Assembly (NCBI RefSeq): GCF_013376455.1
Contig: NZ_CP045504.1
Span: 1,901,501 to 1,965,500, forward strand
DNA from: Desulfolutivibrio sulfodismutans DSM 3696
GTDB taxonomy: Bacteria > Desulfobacterota > Desulfovibrionia > Desulfovibrionales > Desulfovibrionaceae
Direction of reading: 5' to 3'
Length of the DNA stretch: 64,000 bases
Positions 8,333-17,700 of this stretch are shown here, in pieces (the first letter of the stretch is position 1; each line of letters begins with the position of its first letter). The notes under the pieces were generated by a model, which was not told the origin of the DNA, ran no database searches, and saw nothing but the letters and a program-made list of their open reading frames with translations. The translations under genes were made by a program, and so were the position numbers.

Positions 8333-8827
8333 TCACAGCCACCGGCGGACGGAGCGCCGATAGGTTTCGTAATCCGATCCGAATCGTCGCGCCAGATACG
8401 CCTCCTCGCGCGGAATCACGTACAGCCCTAGAGAGAAGGCCATGGGCAGGACGGTCAAGACCATCCAGACGCTGCCCGCCGCCAGCCCCAGTCCGGCCAG
8501 CATGGCCAGAAAGCCCACATACATCGGGTTGCGGCTCCAGGCGTAGGCCCCGGTGGCGACAAGCATGCTCGCGGGGCGAATGGTCTTCACATTCACCCCG
8601 AGCCTGGTGAAAAGGGTATGCCCCCACATCATGAAGGCGAAGCCCGAACCGGCCAGGATCAGACCCGCCGCCAGCCCAAAAACCCGGGGCAGCCCGGGGA
8701 CGGGCCACGGCGCAACCCAGTGGAGGACCACCCCGGCCAGGAGGCACACCAGAAAAATCCGGGGCGGCATGATGTACACCCCCGGGGAATCGGGGAGAGG
8801 GCTGGCTGAGGGCATGGTGGTATTCAT
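8333..8827 (-). CDS. isoprenylcysteine carboxyl methyltransferase-like membrane protein
   Basis: This 164-residue integral membrane protein has about four hydrophobic segments and the family motif near the C-terminus: TGAYAWSRNPMYVGF, then PREEAYLARRFGSDYETYRRSVRRWL. These residues bind S-adenosylmethionine in ICMT/PEMT-type enzymes. The bacterial substrate is unknown; relatives act on lipids or small molecules. The start follows aaggagatc. It is the first gene of an operon with a MarR regulator. Confidence 0.88.
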   Translation of the reverse strand: MNTTMPSASPLPDSPGVYIMPPRIFLVCLLAGVVLHWVAPWPVPGLPRVFGLAAGLILAGSGFAFMMWGHTLFTRLGVNVKTIRPASMLVATGAYAWSRNPMYVGFLAMLAGLGLAAGSVWMVLTVLPMAFSLGLYVIPREEAYLARRFGSDYETYRRSVRRWL

Positions 8828-8868
8828 TCTGATCTCCTTGGGCGACAGGTTGGGAGGAACCTCACATA

Positions 8869-8905
8869 TGACAATAAACTTGTCAATATGACAATATTAT
8901 TGTCG
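8869..8905. promoter_or_regulatory. paired MarR-type operator palindromes
   Basis: Two copies of GACAA-N5-TTGTC occur at 8870-8884 and 8890-8904. Their centres are 20 bp apart, close to two helical turns, so two dimers could bind the same DNA face. The first copy extends to TGACAA/TTGTCA. They lie 42-77 bp before the methyltransferase start codon and between two divergent transcription units. Confidence 0.7.
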
Positions 8906-8950
8906 TACTTGGCGCCCTTCAAAACGCCGGGGATGCGTCGGCCCCCCGTC

Positions 8951-8979
8951 TTGACTCCCGGCGGGAGCGCGCCTACTAT
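8951..8979 (+). promoter_or_regulatory. sigma-70 promoter of the toxin-antitoxin pair
   Basis: TTGACT (8951-8956), 17 bp spacer, TACTAT (8974-8979), about 40 bp before the antitoxin start codon. Confidence 0.65.
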
Positions 8980-9019
8980 GTCCGAAATATCTTTTTTAGC
9001 TAAACTGTCCGGAGGGACC

Positions 9020-9274
9020 ATGAAGACCGCCACCGCGACCGCGTTGAAAAACAATCTGGGGGAGGTCATGCAGGCTGTGGCCCTGGAGCCGGTGCGCATC
9101 ACCAAGCAGGGCCGGGACTATGCCGTGATGCTGTCGATCACGGAATACGAGCGGCTGACCGCGCTTGAGGACGACTGGTGGGCGCAGCGGGCCAGGCAGG
9201 CCGAGGCCGAGGGCGGCTACCTGGGCGAAGAGGAAAGCATGACGTTTCTGACGGAGCGGCTGCGTGGCCTGTAA
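9020..9274 (+). CDS. Phd/YefM-type antitoxin
   Basis: This 84-residue protein begins MKTATATALKNNLGEVMQAV, continues EPVRITKQGRDYAVMLSITEYERL and ends in a negatively charged tail. That is the layout of Phd/YefM antitoxins: an N-terminal DNA-binding fold and a C-terminal segment that covers the toxin. The ATG follows cggaggg; the frame runs further upstream without homology. It overlaps the toxin gene by 11 bp, the usual arrangement for translational coupling. The protein is expected to repress its own promoter alone or with the toxin. Confidence 0.92.
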   Translation: MKTATATALKNNLGEVMQAVALEPVRITKQGRDYAVMLSITEYERLTALEDDWWAQRARQAEAEGGYLGEEESMTFLTERLRGL

Positions 9275-9536
9275 GCTGGACATGGGGCGCGAGGCCGCGA
9301 AATTTCTGGAGACGCTGCCGCCCAAACAGTTCCGGCAGGTGGTGTTGCGGATGTTTGAGCTTTTGCGCGAGCCGCTTGGGCCGGACACGTTGGCGCTGCG
9401 CGGGCACGCCGACTTCCGCCGGGCGGATATCGGGGAATATCGCATCATCTACCGCCAGGAGGCGGAGGTGGTGAGGGTGGCGCTGATCGGGAAGAGAAAC
9501 GACGACGAGGTGTATCGGAGGTTCAAGAGATTGTAG
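9264..9536 (+). CDS. RelE/ParE-superfamily toxin
   Basis: This 90-residue basic protein has the compact RelE/ParE fold signature: REAAKFLETLPPKQFRQVVLRMFELL helices, then LRGHADFRRADIGEYRIIYRQEAEVVRVALIGKRNDDEVYRRF. The pattern of a buried Leu-Arg-Gly, R-x-x-G-x-Y-R-I-I-Y and a final strand is typical of mRNA-cleaving RelE toxins, but ParE (gyrase) activity cannot be excluded. It begins at GTG within the antitoxin gene; an ATG at 9282 is an alternative. The toxin-antitoxin pair borders an AT-rich foreign-looking gene. Confidence 0.9.
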   Translation: MACKLDMGREAAKFLETLPPKQFRQVVLRMFELLREPLGPDTLALRGHADFRRADIGEYRIIYRQEAEVVRVALIGKRNDDEVYRRFKRL

Positions 9537-9574
9537 ATACTTTTACACCATAGAATTATATCGGTACAAACACA

Positions 9575-10369
9575 ATGGACCATATCACATCGCTTTACCC
9601 TGGATCAATACTGATCTTTTTCAACAAAAAACATCGCTTCAAACCTGACCACACAGGTTGCAACACAATAGGAATACACATCGGAGACGACACAATATTA
9701 CACATTGAGAACAATAAGCTGAAACGCACACCATATATAAATATAATTGGAACTTACGAGAAAGTCGAAATACTATTTAACGAAGCATCAGAAAAGTCAG
9801 CCAGAATATTACATTATTTCACAAACAATGCATACAATATTCACCTGTTCAATCTAGGAATACACGCAATAATACATGGCATAAACAAAATTCTATCTTC
9901 TGACTTGATAATGCCCAGGAAACAACATTCCTACTCTGATAAAAATTTTGATCAAACATGGATAAATTTTTTATCATTATTACGCCCATGCGATTTTATA
10001 TTCACAAGAACTCATGGGAGCACTTTAAGCAGCATCATCGCTAATATCGATCAGGGTTTTTGGAGTCATGTTGGAATATATATTGGATCAAACCAAATTC
10101 ATGAAGCACTCACAAGTGGCATCACTATTCGAAATATAACTGCGTATAAAAATAAAAAATACAGCATTGGGATATACAGACCAATTCAAATTGACGACTA
10201 CCAACGAATACTGATGCTCGAAAAGTGCAGAAATACACTTGGACACGGATACAATTACCTTGGCGCTTTAATGCTTGGCTTAAAGACTATTTTTAAAATT
10301 AAAAGCGACACCCCCACCCCAAACGGAATAATATATAGCGGCGCTGTATATCCAATTTATTTCCTTTAA
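9575..10369 (+). CDS. AT-rich gene for a tandemly duplicated YiiX/NlpC-P60-like protein, probably inactive
   Basis: This 264-residue protein is unlike its surroundings: the gene is very AT-rich, uses rare codons and lacks a clear ribosome site. Residues 135-264 resemble YiiX-type permuted NlpC/P60 papain-fold proteins: CDFIFTR, SHVGIYIGSNQIHEAL with H165 as the expected catalytic His. The expected catalytic Cys in the late motif is Tyr here (GIIYSGAVYP, Y254, codon tat), and the protein ends 10 residues later. Residues 9-110 repeat the same order of elements in degenerate form (SILIFF, NTIGIHIGDDTILHIE, ARILHYF helix), with His also lost. It is likely transferred DNA and either decaying or a non-catalytic binder. 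Confidence 0.7.
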   Translation: MDHITSLYPGSILIFFNKKHRFKPDHTGCNTIGIHIGDDTILHIENNKLKRTPYINIIGTYEKVEILFNEASEKSARILHYFTNNAYNIHLFNLGIHAIIHGINKILSSDLIMPRKQHSYSDKNFDQTWINFLSLLRPCDFIFTRTHGSTLSSIIANIDQGFWSHVGIYIGSNQIHEALTSGITIRNITAYKNKKYSIGIYRPIQIDDYQRILMLEKCRNTLGHGYNYLGALMLGLKTIFKIKSDTPTPNGIIYSGAVYPIYFL

Positions 10370-10441
10370 CATAACCTGGAATCAGAGGCATTCATTCCTT
10401 ATTCTTGCCTCGCCCCCCGCCCATCCTGTACCCTTGCCCCC

Positions 10442-11446
10442 ATGCAACGCCCCGGCTTCACCTTCCTCGTCTGCCCGGACCCGGAAATGATCAAAAACCG
10501 CGTGGAGCGCCTGCTCGGCGAATCCGGCGAGGTCTTCACCCGCGAGGTCTTCCAGGGCGACGAGGAAATCCCCGCCGCCTTCTGGCGGGCGCTCACGGCC
10601 CCGTCCCTTTTCGCCGAACCCAAGGCCGTGATCCTGCGCCGGGCCGACTCCCTGCCCGAGGACTTCTGGCCCAAGCTCAAAGGCCCCCTGTCGGGTTTCG
10701 CCGCCCACGTCTGGCCCATGATCTGCCTGGAAAAGCCCTTCGGCAAAAAGGGGCCGACCTTCCCCAAGGCCCTCTCCACCCAGCCCTACTACCAGGTGGC
10801 CGAGAAACGCCGCTGGATATGGACCTCCCCAGGCCTCACCCGCCGGGACATGGCCCCCATGCTCAAAGATTGGGTCGCCTCGAAAAACCTGTCCTTCGCC
10901 CCCGGGGTGCTCGACGCCTTGGCCGCCGTGCTGCCCGAGGACATGGCCATGGCCGGGCGCGAGCTGGAAAAAATCGAGCTTTTGGCCCGCTCCCGCAGCG
11001 ACGCGCCGCCTGCCGCCGACGACAAAACACCCCTGCCCGGACGCATCGAGCAGGCCGACCTGTCGCTTTTGGCCTATAGGCCGGGCATGGACGCCTTCGC
11101 GTTCCTCAACGCCTTTGCCAAGCGCGGCGCCGAGGCCGCCATCTGGCGCGAAATTTTTGAGCAAAGCCTGTCGCCCGAGGACATGATCTTCAAATTCCTG
11201 GGCCTTTTGCGCAGCGACGCCCGCCAGATGTGGCAAATCCACATGGGCGAGGCCGAGGCCGTACGCCTGCCGCCCTTCGTCAAGTCGCAAAAGGAGGCCA
11301 TGGCCCGTCGCCTGGGCGCTCACGGCCTGACGCGCCTTTTCGACCTGGCCATGGAGGCCGAATTGGGCATCAAGTCCGGGTCGAGAAACCCGGATCAGGC
11401 CATGGAACTGCTGGCCGCAGAGCTTTTTTCCCTTTTTTCGCGATGA
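10442..11446 (+). CDS. holA: DNA polymerase III subunit delta
   Basis: This 334-residue clamp-loader subunit opens the beta clamp during replication. It has the HolA layout: an AAA+-like N-terminus (FLVCPDPEMIKNRVERLL, VFTREVFQGDEE, SLFAEPKAVILRRAD), a middle lid region and a C-terminal collar domain (IWREIFEQSLSPEDMIFKFLGLLRSDARQMWQI). Like other delta subunits it lacks a P-loop. Family members are weakly conserved, so the call rests on overall order and length. No good ribosome site precedes the ATG. It starts just after the AT-rich gene, where base composition returns to normal. Confidence 0.85.
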   Translation: MQRPGFTFLVCPDPEMIKNRVERLLGESGEVFTREVFQGDEEIPAAFWRALTAPSLFAEPKAVILRRADSLPEDFWPKLKGPLSGFAAHVWPMICLEKPFGKKGPTFPKALSTQPYYQVAEKRRWIWTSPGLTRRDMAPMLKDWVASKNLSFAPGVLDALAAVLPEDMAMAGRELEKIELLARSRSDAPPAADDKTPLPGRIEQADLSLLAYRPGMDAFAFLNAFAKRGAEAAIWREIFEQSLSPEDMIFKFLGLLRSDARQMWQIHMGEAEAVRLPPFVKSQKEAMARRLGAHGLTRLFDLAMEAELGIKSGSRNPDQAMELLAAELFSLFSR

Positions 11447-11566
11447 GAAACCGGGCTGCATCCCCATTTTTCCTTGTGTTCACCCCCTTTTTGCGTCACT
11501 TTCCAGATAACAAGGCCGGTTGCGGCCATGTTTTCCGGGGAGAAACCCTTGCCCGGGCGAGAAGCC

Positions 11567-12253
11567 ATGCTTATTAAGGAAAGTCACCCCCATTACCACG
11601 GGCACCGCAAGCGGCTCAAAGAACGGCTGGCGGAAAATCCCCGGGGCCTTGCGGAATACGAGGTGTTGGAGCTGCTTTTGAGCTACGCCAACCCCCGCCG
11701 TGACAACAAACCCCTGGCCAAGGCCCTGCTTGAGCGTTTCGGCAGTCTGCGCGGGGTCTTTTCGGCCAGAGCGGCCGAATTGACCGCCGTGGACGGATTC
11801 GGCCAGGGCTATGCCCAGTTTTGGATGCTGTGGCGGGAGTTCTGGGCCCGGATCAACGAGGATCCGGTACGGAAACGGGCGGTCTTAAGCAGCCCCGACG
11901 TGGTGGCCCGCATGGCCATGGCCCGTCTGGGGTCGCTTGAGGACGAGGAATTCTGGCTGGCCCTGGTGGACAACAAAAACCGGCTCATCGGCTGGGAACA
12001 GGTCAGCAAGGGCACCGTGGACCAGACCGCCGTCTATCCCCGGGAGGTTTTGGCCCTGGCCCTTTTGCGCAAGGCCAGCGGGGTGATCCTGGTGCACAAC
12101 CACCCGGGAAACGATCCCAAGCCCTCCCGGCAGGATGTGGAGCTCACCAAGCGCATCATCACCGCCGCCCGGGAAGTGGATTTGCGGGTTCTGGACCACC
12201 TAGTGGTCACGGAAAAAAGCTATTTCAGTTTCCAGTCCGAGGGCATGCTGTAG
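11567..12253 (+). CDS. radC: RadC-family JAB/MPN domain protein
   Basis: This 228-residue protein has an N-terminal HhH-like region (HPHYHGHRKRLKERL, LAEYEVLELLLSYANPRRD) and a C-terminal JAMM metalloprotease-like domain whose zinc motif is complete: HNHPGNDPKPSRQD (H-x-H-x7-S-x2-D). The name RadC is historical; a role in DNA repair is doubtful and the biochemical activity is unknown. The start at 11567 gives the usual family length; an ATG at 11528 in the same frame is possible. It lies 120 bp downstream of holA on the same strand. Confidence 0.9.
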   Translation: MLIKESHPHYHGHRKRLKERLAENPRGLAEYEVLELLLSYANPRRDNKPLAKALLERFGSLRGVFSARAAELTAVDGFGQGYAQFWMLWREFWARINEDPVRKRAVLSSPDVVARMAMARLGSLEDEEFWLALVDNKNRLIGWEQVSKGTVDQTAVYPREVLALALLRKASGVILVHNHPGNDPKPSRQDVELTKRIITAAREVDLRVLDHLVVTEKSYFSFQSEGML

Positions 12254-12316
12254 TTCGCCGCATGAATCTCGATCCTTCCGGGAGCGCCGCGCGGCCCGGA
12301 ACATTCGGAGGGGACC

Positions 12317-12592
12317 ATGGAAAAGAGCTTACATTGCATCGTCTCCGGGAAGGTGCAGGGCGTCTATTTTCGCGCCTTCGTCCAGGAGCAGGCCGATAGT
12401 CTGGGGCTTTGCGGCTGGGTGCGCAACCTGGCGGACGGCAAGGTGGAAGTGCTGGTCCAGGGGGCCGAAGAGGCCCAAAAGGCCCTCACCGAGCGTCTGT
12501 GGCAGGGACCGGCCCTGGCCCGGGTGGAGCATGTGGAGGCCAACCACATCGACTACGACAAGTCCTACCCGGGCTTCGCCATCCGCGGCTGA
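12317..12592 (+). CDS. acyP: acylphosphatase
   Basis: This 91-residue enzyme hydrolyses acyl phosphates such as acetyl phosphate or carbamoyl phosphate. The catalytic residues are in place: R19 in SGKVQGVYFRAF and N37 in GWVRNLADGKVEV. It ends in the expected alpha/beta sandwich strand (YPGFAIRG). The start follows cggagggg. It sits between radC and lon on the same strand. Confidence 0.95.
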   Translation: MEKSLHCIVSGKVQGVYFRAFVQEQADSLGLCGWVRNLADGKVEVLVQGAEEAQKALTERLWQGPALARVEHVEANHIDYDKSYPGFAIRG

Positions 12593-12811
12593 ACCCGTCC
12601 CCGGCCCGTGGACGATAACCCGGCGCATCGCCCGCCGCAGGGTCCAGGCCGATGGACGCAGGCCTGTACGGGGAAACGCCGACTTTTTCGCAACATCCGC
12701 CCCCGGCGGCCCGCCGACGGGAGGCGATGGGGCGATTTTGGGTCGCAACGCGGGCCGCATGCCGCGTCGCGCCCCCCGTATGAGACGACCGAAAAAGGAG
12801 AAACCCGACTC

Positions 12812-15280
12812 ATGAATGGTGAAAATACAACCCTTCCCGAGGATGGCGCGGCCCCGCAGGTCGCCCCCGAGGCCGCAGCAGCCACGGACACGCCGCCTGT
12901 GGACGAAAAGACCGGCCCGGGCGACGGGGAAAAGGCCCAGCTCGACATCCCCCTGGAGATGCCGGTTCTGCCCGTGCGCGACATTGTGGTCTTCAACTAT
13001 ATGATCCTGCCCCTTTTCGTGGGGCGCGACAAATCCGTGCAGGCCGTGGACGCGGCCTTAAGCGGCAACAGATACATCCTCATCCTGACCCAGAAGGACG
13101 AGAAGGTGGACGAACCGGGCCCGGACGACCTGCACGTCGTGGGCACCGTGGGCATGATCATGCGCATGCTGAAAATGCCCGACGGCCGCCTCAAGGTGCT
13201 GGTGCAGGGCCTGACCCGGGCCAGGGTCACGGAGTTCACCTCCACCGACCCCTTCCATCTGGCCAAGATCGAGGTGCTGGAGGAGCGCGACGTCAAGGAG
13301 ATCACCCTGGAGCAGGAGGCCATGATGCGCGCCGCCCGCGAGCAGAGCGAGAAAATCCTGTCGCTGCGCGGCATCGCCACGGCGGACATCATGTCCGTCT
13401 TAAACAGCGTCAACGAGCCCGGCCGCCTGGCCGACCTCATCGCCTCCAATCTGCGCATGCGCGTGGACGAGGCCCAAAAGATCCTCGAATGCGAGGATCC
13501 CATCGAGCGCATGCATCTGGTGAACAACCAGCTGGTCAAGGAGGTCGAGGTGGCCTCCATGCAGGCCAAGATCCAGAACATGGCCAAGGAAGGCATGGAC
13601 AAGGCCCAGAAGGACTTCTTTTTGCGCGAGCAGATGAAGGCCATCCGCAAGGAACTGGGCGAGGCCGAAGACGAAGACGACGAGATGGAGGGGCTCAGGA
13701 AGTCCCTGGACAAGGCGGGCATGCCCAAAGAGGTCAAAAAAGAGGCGGACAAGCAGTTAAAACGCCTGACCGGCATGCATCCCGATTCCTCCGAGGCCTC
13801 GGTGATCCGCACCTACCTGGACTGGATGGCCGAACTGCCCTGGAAAAAGCTGTCCCGGGACCAGCTCGACATCAAGGAGGCCAAGCGCATCCTGGACGAG
13901 GACCACTATGACCTGGACAAGGTCAAGGAGCGCATCCTCGAATACTTGAGCGTGCGCAAGCTCAACCCCGGCATGAAAGGGCCGATCCTGTGCTTCGTGG
14001 GGCCTCCCGGCGTGGGCAAGACCTCGCTCGGGCGGTCCATCGCCCGGGCCTTAAAACGCAAGTTCGTGCGCATGTCCCTGGGCGGCATGCGCGACGAGGC
14101 CGAGATACGCGGCCACCGGCGGACCTACATCGGGTCCATGCCCGGGCGCATCGTGCAGAGCATCAAGCAGGCCGGGACCAGAAACCCGGTGATCATGCTG
14201 GACGAGATCGACAAGGTGGGCACGGATTTCCGGGGCGACCCGTCCTCGGCGCTCCTTGAGGTGCTGGACCCGGAGCAGAACTTCTCCTTCTCCGACCATT
14301 ACTTAAACGTGCCCTTCGACCTGTCCAAGGTGATGTTCATCTGTACGGCCAACATCCTGGACACCATCCCGGCGGCGCTTTTGGACCGCATGGAGATCAT
14401 CCGCCTGCCCGGCTACACCGAGCAGGAGAAGGTGCATATCGCCAAACGCTTCATCCTGCCCCGCCAGGTCCAGGAAAACGGCCTGAAAAAGACCGACATG
14501 GTCCTGTCCGACCAGGTGCTGTCCCAGATCATCCGGGACTATACCCGGGAGGCGGGGCTGCGCAACCTGGAGCGCGAGGTGGGCTCGGTGTGCCGCAAGC
14601 TGGCCCGGCGCAAGGCCGAGGGCGAGAAGCCGCCGTTTCGCATCACGGCCAAGGCCCTGGTGAAGCTTCTGGGACAGCCCCGGCACCTGGACGAGGAGCA
14701 CGAAAAGGTGCTGCCGCCCGGGGTGGCCGTGGGGTTGGCCTGGACGCCGGTTGGCGGCGAGATCCTGCACATCGAGGTGGCCACCATGCCCGGCAAGGGC
14801 CAGTTGCACCTGACGGGCAAGCTTGGGGACGTGATGAAGGAATCCGCCCAGGCCGCCCTGTCCTACGCCCGGTCCAAGGCCAGAGAGCTTGGGCTCGACC
14901 CGGATTTCACCGAGAAGCTGGACATCCATGTGCACGTGCCCTCGGGGGCCACGCCCAAGGACGGCCCCTCGGCGGGCGTGACCCTGGTCACGGCGCTCAT
15001 TTCCGCCCTGACCAACACCCCGGTGTGCCACGACGTGGCCATGACCGGGGAAATCACCCTGCGCGGCAGGGTTCTGCCCGTGGGCGGCGTCAAGGAGAAG
15101 ATCCTGGCCGCCGTGGCGGCCGGGATGACCCGGGTGATCATCCCCAAGCGCAACGAAAAGGATCTGGAAGAGATTCCCAAGGAGCTTCGGGCCAAGATCG
15201 TGGTGCAGCCCGTGGAGCACATGGACGAGATATGGCCCCTGGCCTGCTCCCGGCCCGAGCCGAAGGACGCCGCATCGTAA
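12812..15280 (+). CDS. lon: ATP-dependent protease Lon
   Basis: This 822-residue AAA+ serine protease degrades misfolded and regulatory proteins. Order: Ala/Pro-rich tail (1-45), LON substrate-binding domain ([22 protein letters not shown]), coiled coil, AAA+ module with Walker A GPPGVGKT at 397-404, and a proteolytic domain with the Ser-Lys dyad S720 (PKDGPSAG) and K763 ([10 protein letters not shown]). The ATG after aaaggag was chosen; the frame extends upstream without conservation. The acidic insert [11 protein letters not shown] before the ATPase is typical. A textbook terminator follows. Lon fits the neighbouring stress functions. Confidence 0.97.
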   Translation: MNGENTTLPEDGAAPQVAPEAAAATDTPPVDEKTGPGDGEKAQLDIPLEMPVLPVRDIVVFNYMILPLFVGRDKSVQAVDAALSGNRYILILTQKDEKVDEPGPDDLHVVGTVGMIMRMLKMPDGRLKVLVQGLTRARVTEFTSTDPFHLAKIEVLEERDVKEITLEQEAMMRAAREQSEKILSLRGIATADIMSVLNSVNEPGRLADLIASNLRMRVDEAQKILECEDPIERMHLVNNQLVKEVEVASMQAKIQNMAKEGMDKAQKDFFLREQMKAIRKELGEAEDEDDEMEGLRKSLDKAGMPKEVKKEADKQLKRLTGMHPDSSEASVIRTYLDWMAELPWKKLSRDQLDIKEAKRILDEDHYDLDKVKERILEYLSVRKLNPGMKGPILCFVGPPGVGKTSLGRSIARALKRKFVRMSLGGMRDEAEIRGHRRTYIGSMPGRIVQSIKQAGTRNPVIMLDEIDKVGTDFRGDPSSALLEVLDPEQNFSFSDHYLNVPFDLSKVMFICTANILDTIPAALLDRMEIIRLPGYTEQEKVHIAKRFILPRQVQENGLKKTDMVLSDQVLSQIIRDYTREAGLRNLEREVGSVCRKLARRKAEGEKPPFRITAKALVKLLGQPRHLDEEHEKVLPPGVAVGLAWTPVGGEILHIEVATMPGKGQLHLTGKLGDVMKESAQAALSYARSKARELGLDPDFTEKLDIHVHVPSGATPKDGPSAGVTLVTALISALTNTPVCHDVAMTGEITLRGRVLPVGGVKEKILAAVAAGMTRVIIPKRNEKDLEEIPKELRAKIVVQPVEHMDEIWPLACSRPEPKDAAS

Positions 15281-15308
15281 GCGGCGCGCCTGATCCGCTG
15301 AAAACGAA

Positions 15309-15337
15309 AGGCCCGGACGAACGTCCGGGCCTTTTTT
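15309..15337 (+). terminator. intrinsic terminator of lon
   Basis: Perfect 10-bp stem aggcccggac/gtccgggcct with a gaac loop, followed by six T residues. It also serves the convergent TM2 gene less strongly. Confidence 0.92.
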
Positions 15338-15352
15338 CATGACGGGGCCGGG

Positions 15353-15796
15353 TTAAAACCAGGGCTTGTGGCCGTCGACGTACACCCGCCGGAACTCCTC
15401 GTCGGATTTGCTGATGTACATGAAGCATTCCACAAGCGAAATCAGCCCGATGATCATGGACGGGATTCCGGCCAGGATGAACCCGAGCAGGAAAACGAGC
15501 AGCATGATCAGGCCCTGCTTCTTGTAGCCCAGATAGAACTTGTGAATCCCAAAGCCCCCGAGGAAAAAGGCCAGAAGCGCGGCGATGACCTTGTTGGGCC
15601 CGGCGTTCGTCCCGGAGGCCAGGAAATAAATCTCGGACGCCGCGCCATCCTTGCCGACAAAATCCACCTCGGCCCCGGCCACGGGCGAGGCCCCCGCCTT
15701 CCACTCCGCCAGGGTGAAGGGATATCTGTTGCCGTCATCCCCGGAAATGATGCCCGATCTTGCGGAACCATCCCAACTGAGCACGCGTCCTTTCAT
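15353..15796 (-). CDS. membrane protein with cold-shock-like N-terminus and TM2 domain
   Basis: The 147 residues split in two. Residues 1-60 resemble a cold-shock/OB domain (MKGRVLSWDGSARSGIISGDDGNRYPFT...VDFVGKDG). Residues 68-130 are a TM2 domain: two hydrophobic helices around a GGFGIHKFYLGYKKQG loop, the hallmark of that family. TM2 proteins of this sort are widespread but without a proven function. The start follows gaggagac. It stands alone between lon and mqnE. Confidence 0.85.
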   Translation of the reverse strand: MKGRVLSWDGSARSGIISGDDGNRYPFTLAEWKAGASPVAGAEVDFVGKDGAASEIYFLASGTNAGPNKVIAALLAFFLGGFGIHKFYLGYKKQGLIMLLVFLLGFILAGIPSMIIGLISLVECFMYISKSDEEFRRVYVDGHKPWF

Positions 15797-15879
15797 TGTC
15801 GTCTCCTCGGGTTTTGCGAAACCTGTTTCGGTTCGCCGCCGACACCGCCTCGGGTGCGCGGCATGATCCGTCGCAGCCC

Positions 15880-16962
15880 CTACGCCCCGGCCACGGGTGC
15901 AAACCGGGCGTCGCGCTCAACCGGCGTGAAACCGGCCATGACAATGGCCTGGCGCAGTTGCGCGGCCGTCAGCCCCTTGGGGGTGTCGGCCCCGGCGGCA
16001 TGCCCCACCCGCTCCTCGATCAGGGTGCCGTCGAAGTCGTCGGCCCCGGCCCACAGGGCCATCTGGGCGGCCTTGATCCCGGCCATGACCCAGTAGGCCT
16101 TCAGATTCGGGATGTTGTCCAGGTAGAGCCGGGAGATGGCCATGGTGCGCAGGTAGTCGGCCCCGCCCGGTCCCCGGGCCGACAGGGCGTTGTTGCCCGG
16201 CTGGTAGGGCAGCGGGATGAAGCACAAAAAACCGCCGGTCTTGTCCTGCAACGTGCGCAGGGCGTCAAGGTGGTCGATGCGGTCGGCGAAGGTCTCGATG
16301 TGCCCGAAGAGCATGGTGGCGTTGGTGTTCATGCCCAGGCCGTGGGCCGTCTCATGGACCGACAGCCAACGCTCGCCGGAGATCTTTTCGGGGCAGAGTT
16401 TCGCCCGCAGCGCCGGGGAGAACACCTCGGCCCCGCCCCCGGGCAGCATGAGCAGTCCGGCCTGCATCAGGGCGGTGAGGATGTCCGCCTCGCTGCGGCC
16501 CTCCACATCGGCCAGATGCGCCACCTCCACGGCGGTGAAGGCCTTGATCCCGGCCTCGGGCCGCTCCTCGGCCACGGCCTGCAAAAGCTCCACGTAATAC
16601 GAAAAGGGCAGCTTGGGATTTAGGCCCCCCACGATGTGCGTCTCGCGCACGGTCTGATCGCGTTTGGCGTGGACCATGGCCCGTATCTCGGCCACGGTGT
16701 GGGTCACGGCGTCCGGGCTGCCCGGGCGCTTGCCGAAGGCGCAGAACCGGCAGGCGTTGACGCACTCGTTGGTGAAGTTGATGTGCTGGTTGAAGACGTA
16801 ATAGGCGGACCGGCCGTGGCGGCGCAGGCGGTCGGCCATGGCTGCGGCGCACAGGTCGTGCAGGCTGGCCTGATCGGCCAGGGTCATGGCCTCGTCGCGG
16901 GTCAGCCTGCGTCCGGGAAGCTCGTCGAGGATGCGGCGCGCGGCCGCAGTGGTTTCGTGCAT
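15880..16962 (-). CDS. mqnE: aminofutalosine synthase MqnE
   Basis: This 360-residue radical SAM enzyme joins the carboxyvinyl ether of 3-[(1-carboxyvinyl)oxy]benzoate to the adenosyl radical to give aminofutalosine in menaquinone synthesis. The 4Fe-4S motif is C67, C71, C74 ([10 protein letters not shown]). [17 protein letters not shown] and IKAFTAVEV are typical of MqnE and separate it from CofH and MqnC, the nearest relatives. The start is the ATG that gives the family length, although its ribosome site is weak; the frame extends upstream without conservation. No other menaquinone gene is in the window. Confidence 0.88.
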   Translation of the reverse strand: MHETTAAARRILDELPGRRLTRDEAMTLADQASLHDLCAAAMADRLRRHGRSAYYVFNQHINFTNECVNACRFCAFGKRPGSPDAVTHTVAEIRAMVHAKRDQTVRETHIVGGLNPKLPFSYYVELLQAVAEERPEAGIKAFTAVEVAHLADVEGRSEADILTALMQAGLLMLPGGGAEVFSPALRAKLCPEKISGERWLSVHETAHGLGMNTNATMLFGHIETFADRIDHLDALRTLQDKTGGFLCFIPLPYQPGNNALSARGPGGADYLRTMAISRLYLDNIPNLKAYWVMAGIKAAQMALWAGADDFDGTLIEERVGHAAGADTPKGLTAAQLRQAIVMAGFTPVERDARFAPVAGA

Positions 16963-17118
16963 GGCGTTGCAATTCGCTGTTTGGCGGGTTACTGATTGAT
17001 GCCGTGTGGTGCGGCATAGCTTTTTTTCCGACGCCACGCCAGTCCCGACACCCCGTGAGGCGTCCGGGCCATCATATGCCTTGCCGTCACGGCGGAAAAG
17101 GGAAGGAGCGTAAGGGAG

Positions 17119-17700
17119 ATGCCCGTCCAAAAAACCATGCCCGTTCCGGATGCGCTCCTGGCGGCATGCCTGATCCTTCTCGCCGCCCTCCTGGCCGCGT
17201 CGGCCCCGGCCTTCGCAGCCCCGGCCTCCGGCTCGGACCCCATCGCCTCCCTGCAGCAGTTTTTCAAGGGCCAGGAGGGGAAAAGCTCGGCCCCGGCCAT
17301 CGACTTCGAGGTGGTGGGCGGATTCGCCGACATCACCACCGGGTCCAAAGACAGCTCCGGCCGCTATTTCCTGGCCGCCAGCCACATCACCCGCTTATCC
17401 GGCGACATCTACCGCCTGGACTTGGCCTTTTCCAAAAAGATGGAACAGGACATCATGGATTTTTCCCCGGCCTACTACTTCACCGAAAACCGCAGCTATT
17501 ATTTCTGGTACAACAACGGCGACCGCATCGTCATAAAGGTCGGGGCCTCCCAGGCCGCCATCCCCATAGCCCGCAAGGAAATCACCCGCGTGGACATCCA
17601 GTCCATGGACACCTACAGCGTGGATCGGCAGAAGCTCTTCAAGGATCTGACCTTCACCGACGGCAACACGGCCATCAGCCTTCAGATACGGTTCAAATGA
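17119..17700 (+). CDS. secreted protein of unknown function
   Basis: I do not recognise this 193-residue protein. It has a clear signal peptide: polar start, hydrophobic stretch LLAACLILLAALLAASAPAFA and a likely signal peptidase I site after residue 33. The mature part is soluble, rich in aromatic residues (YYFTENRSYYFWYNNGDRIVIKVG) and beta-prone. It probably resides in the periplasm or outside the cell. It starts after aaggag and is read away from mqnE. A pilZ-like gene follows 231 bp downstream. Confidence 0.75.
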   Translation: MPVQKTMPVPDALLAACLILLAALLAASAPAFAAPASGSDPIASLQQFFKGQEGKSSAPAIDFEVVGGFADITTGSKDSSGRYFLAASHITRLSGDIYRLDLAFSKKMEQDIMDFSPAYYFTENRSYYFWYNNGDRIVIKVGASQAAIPIARKEITRVDIQSMDTYSVDRQKLFKDLTFTDGNTAISLQIRFK

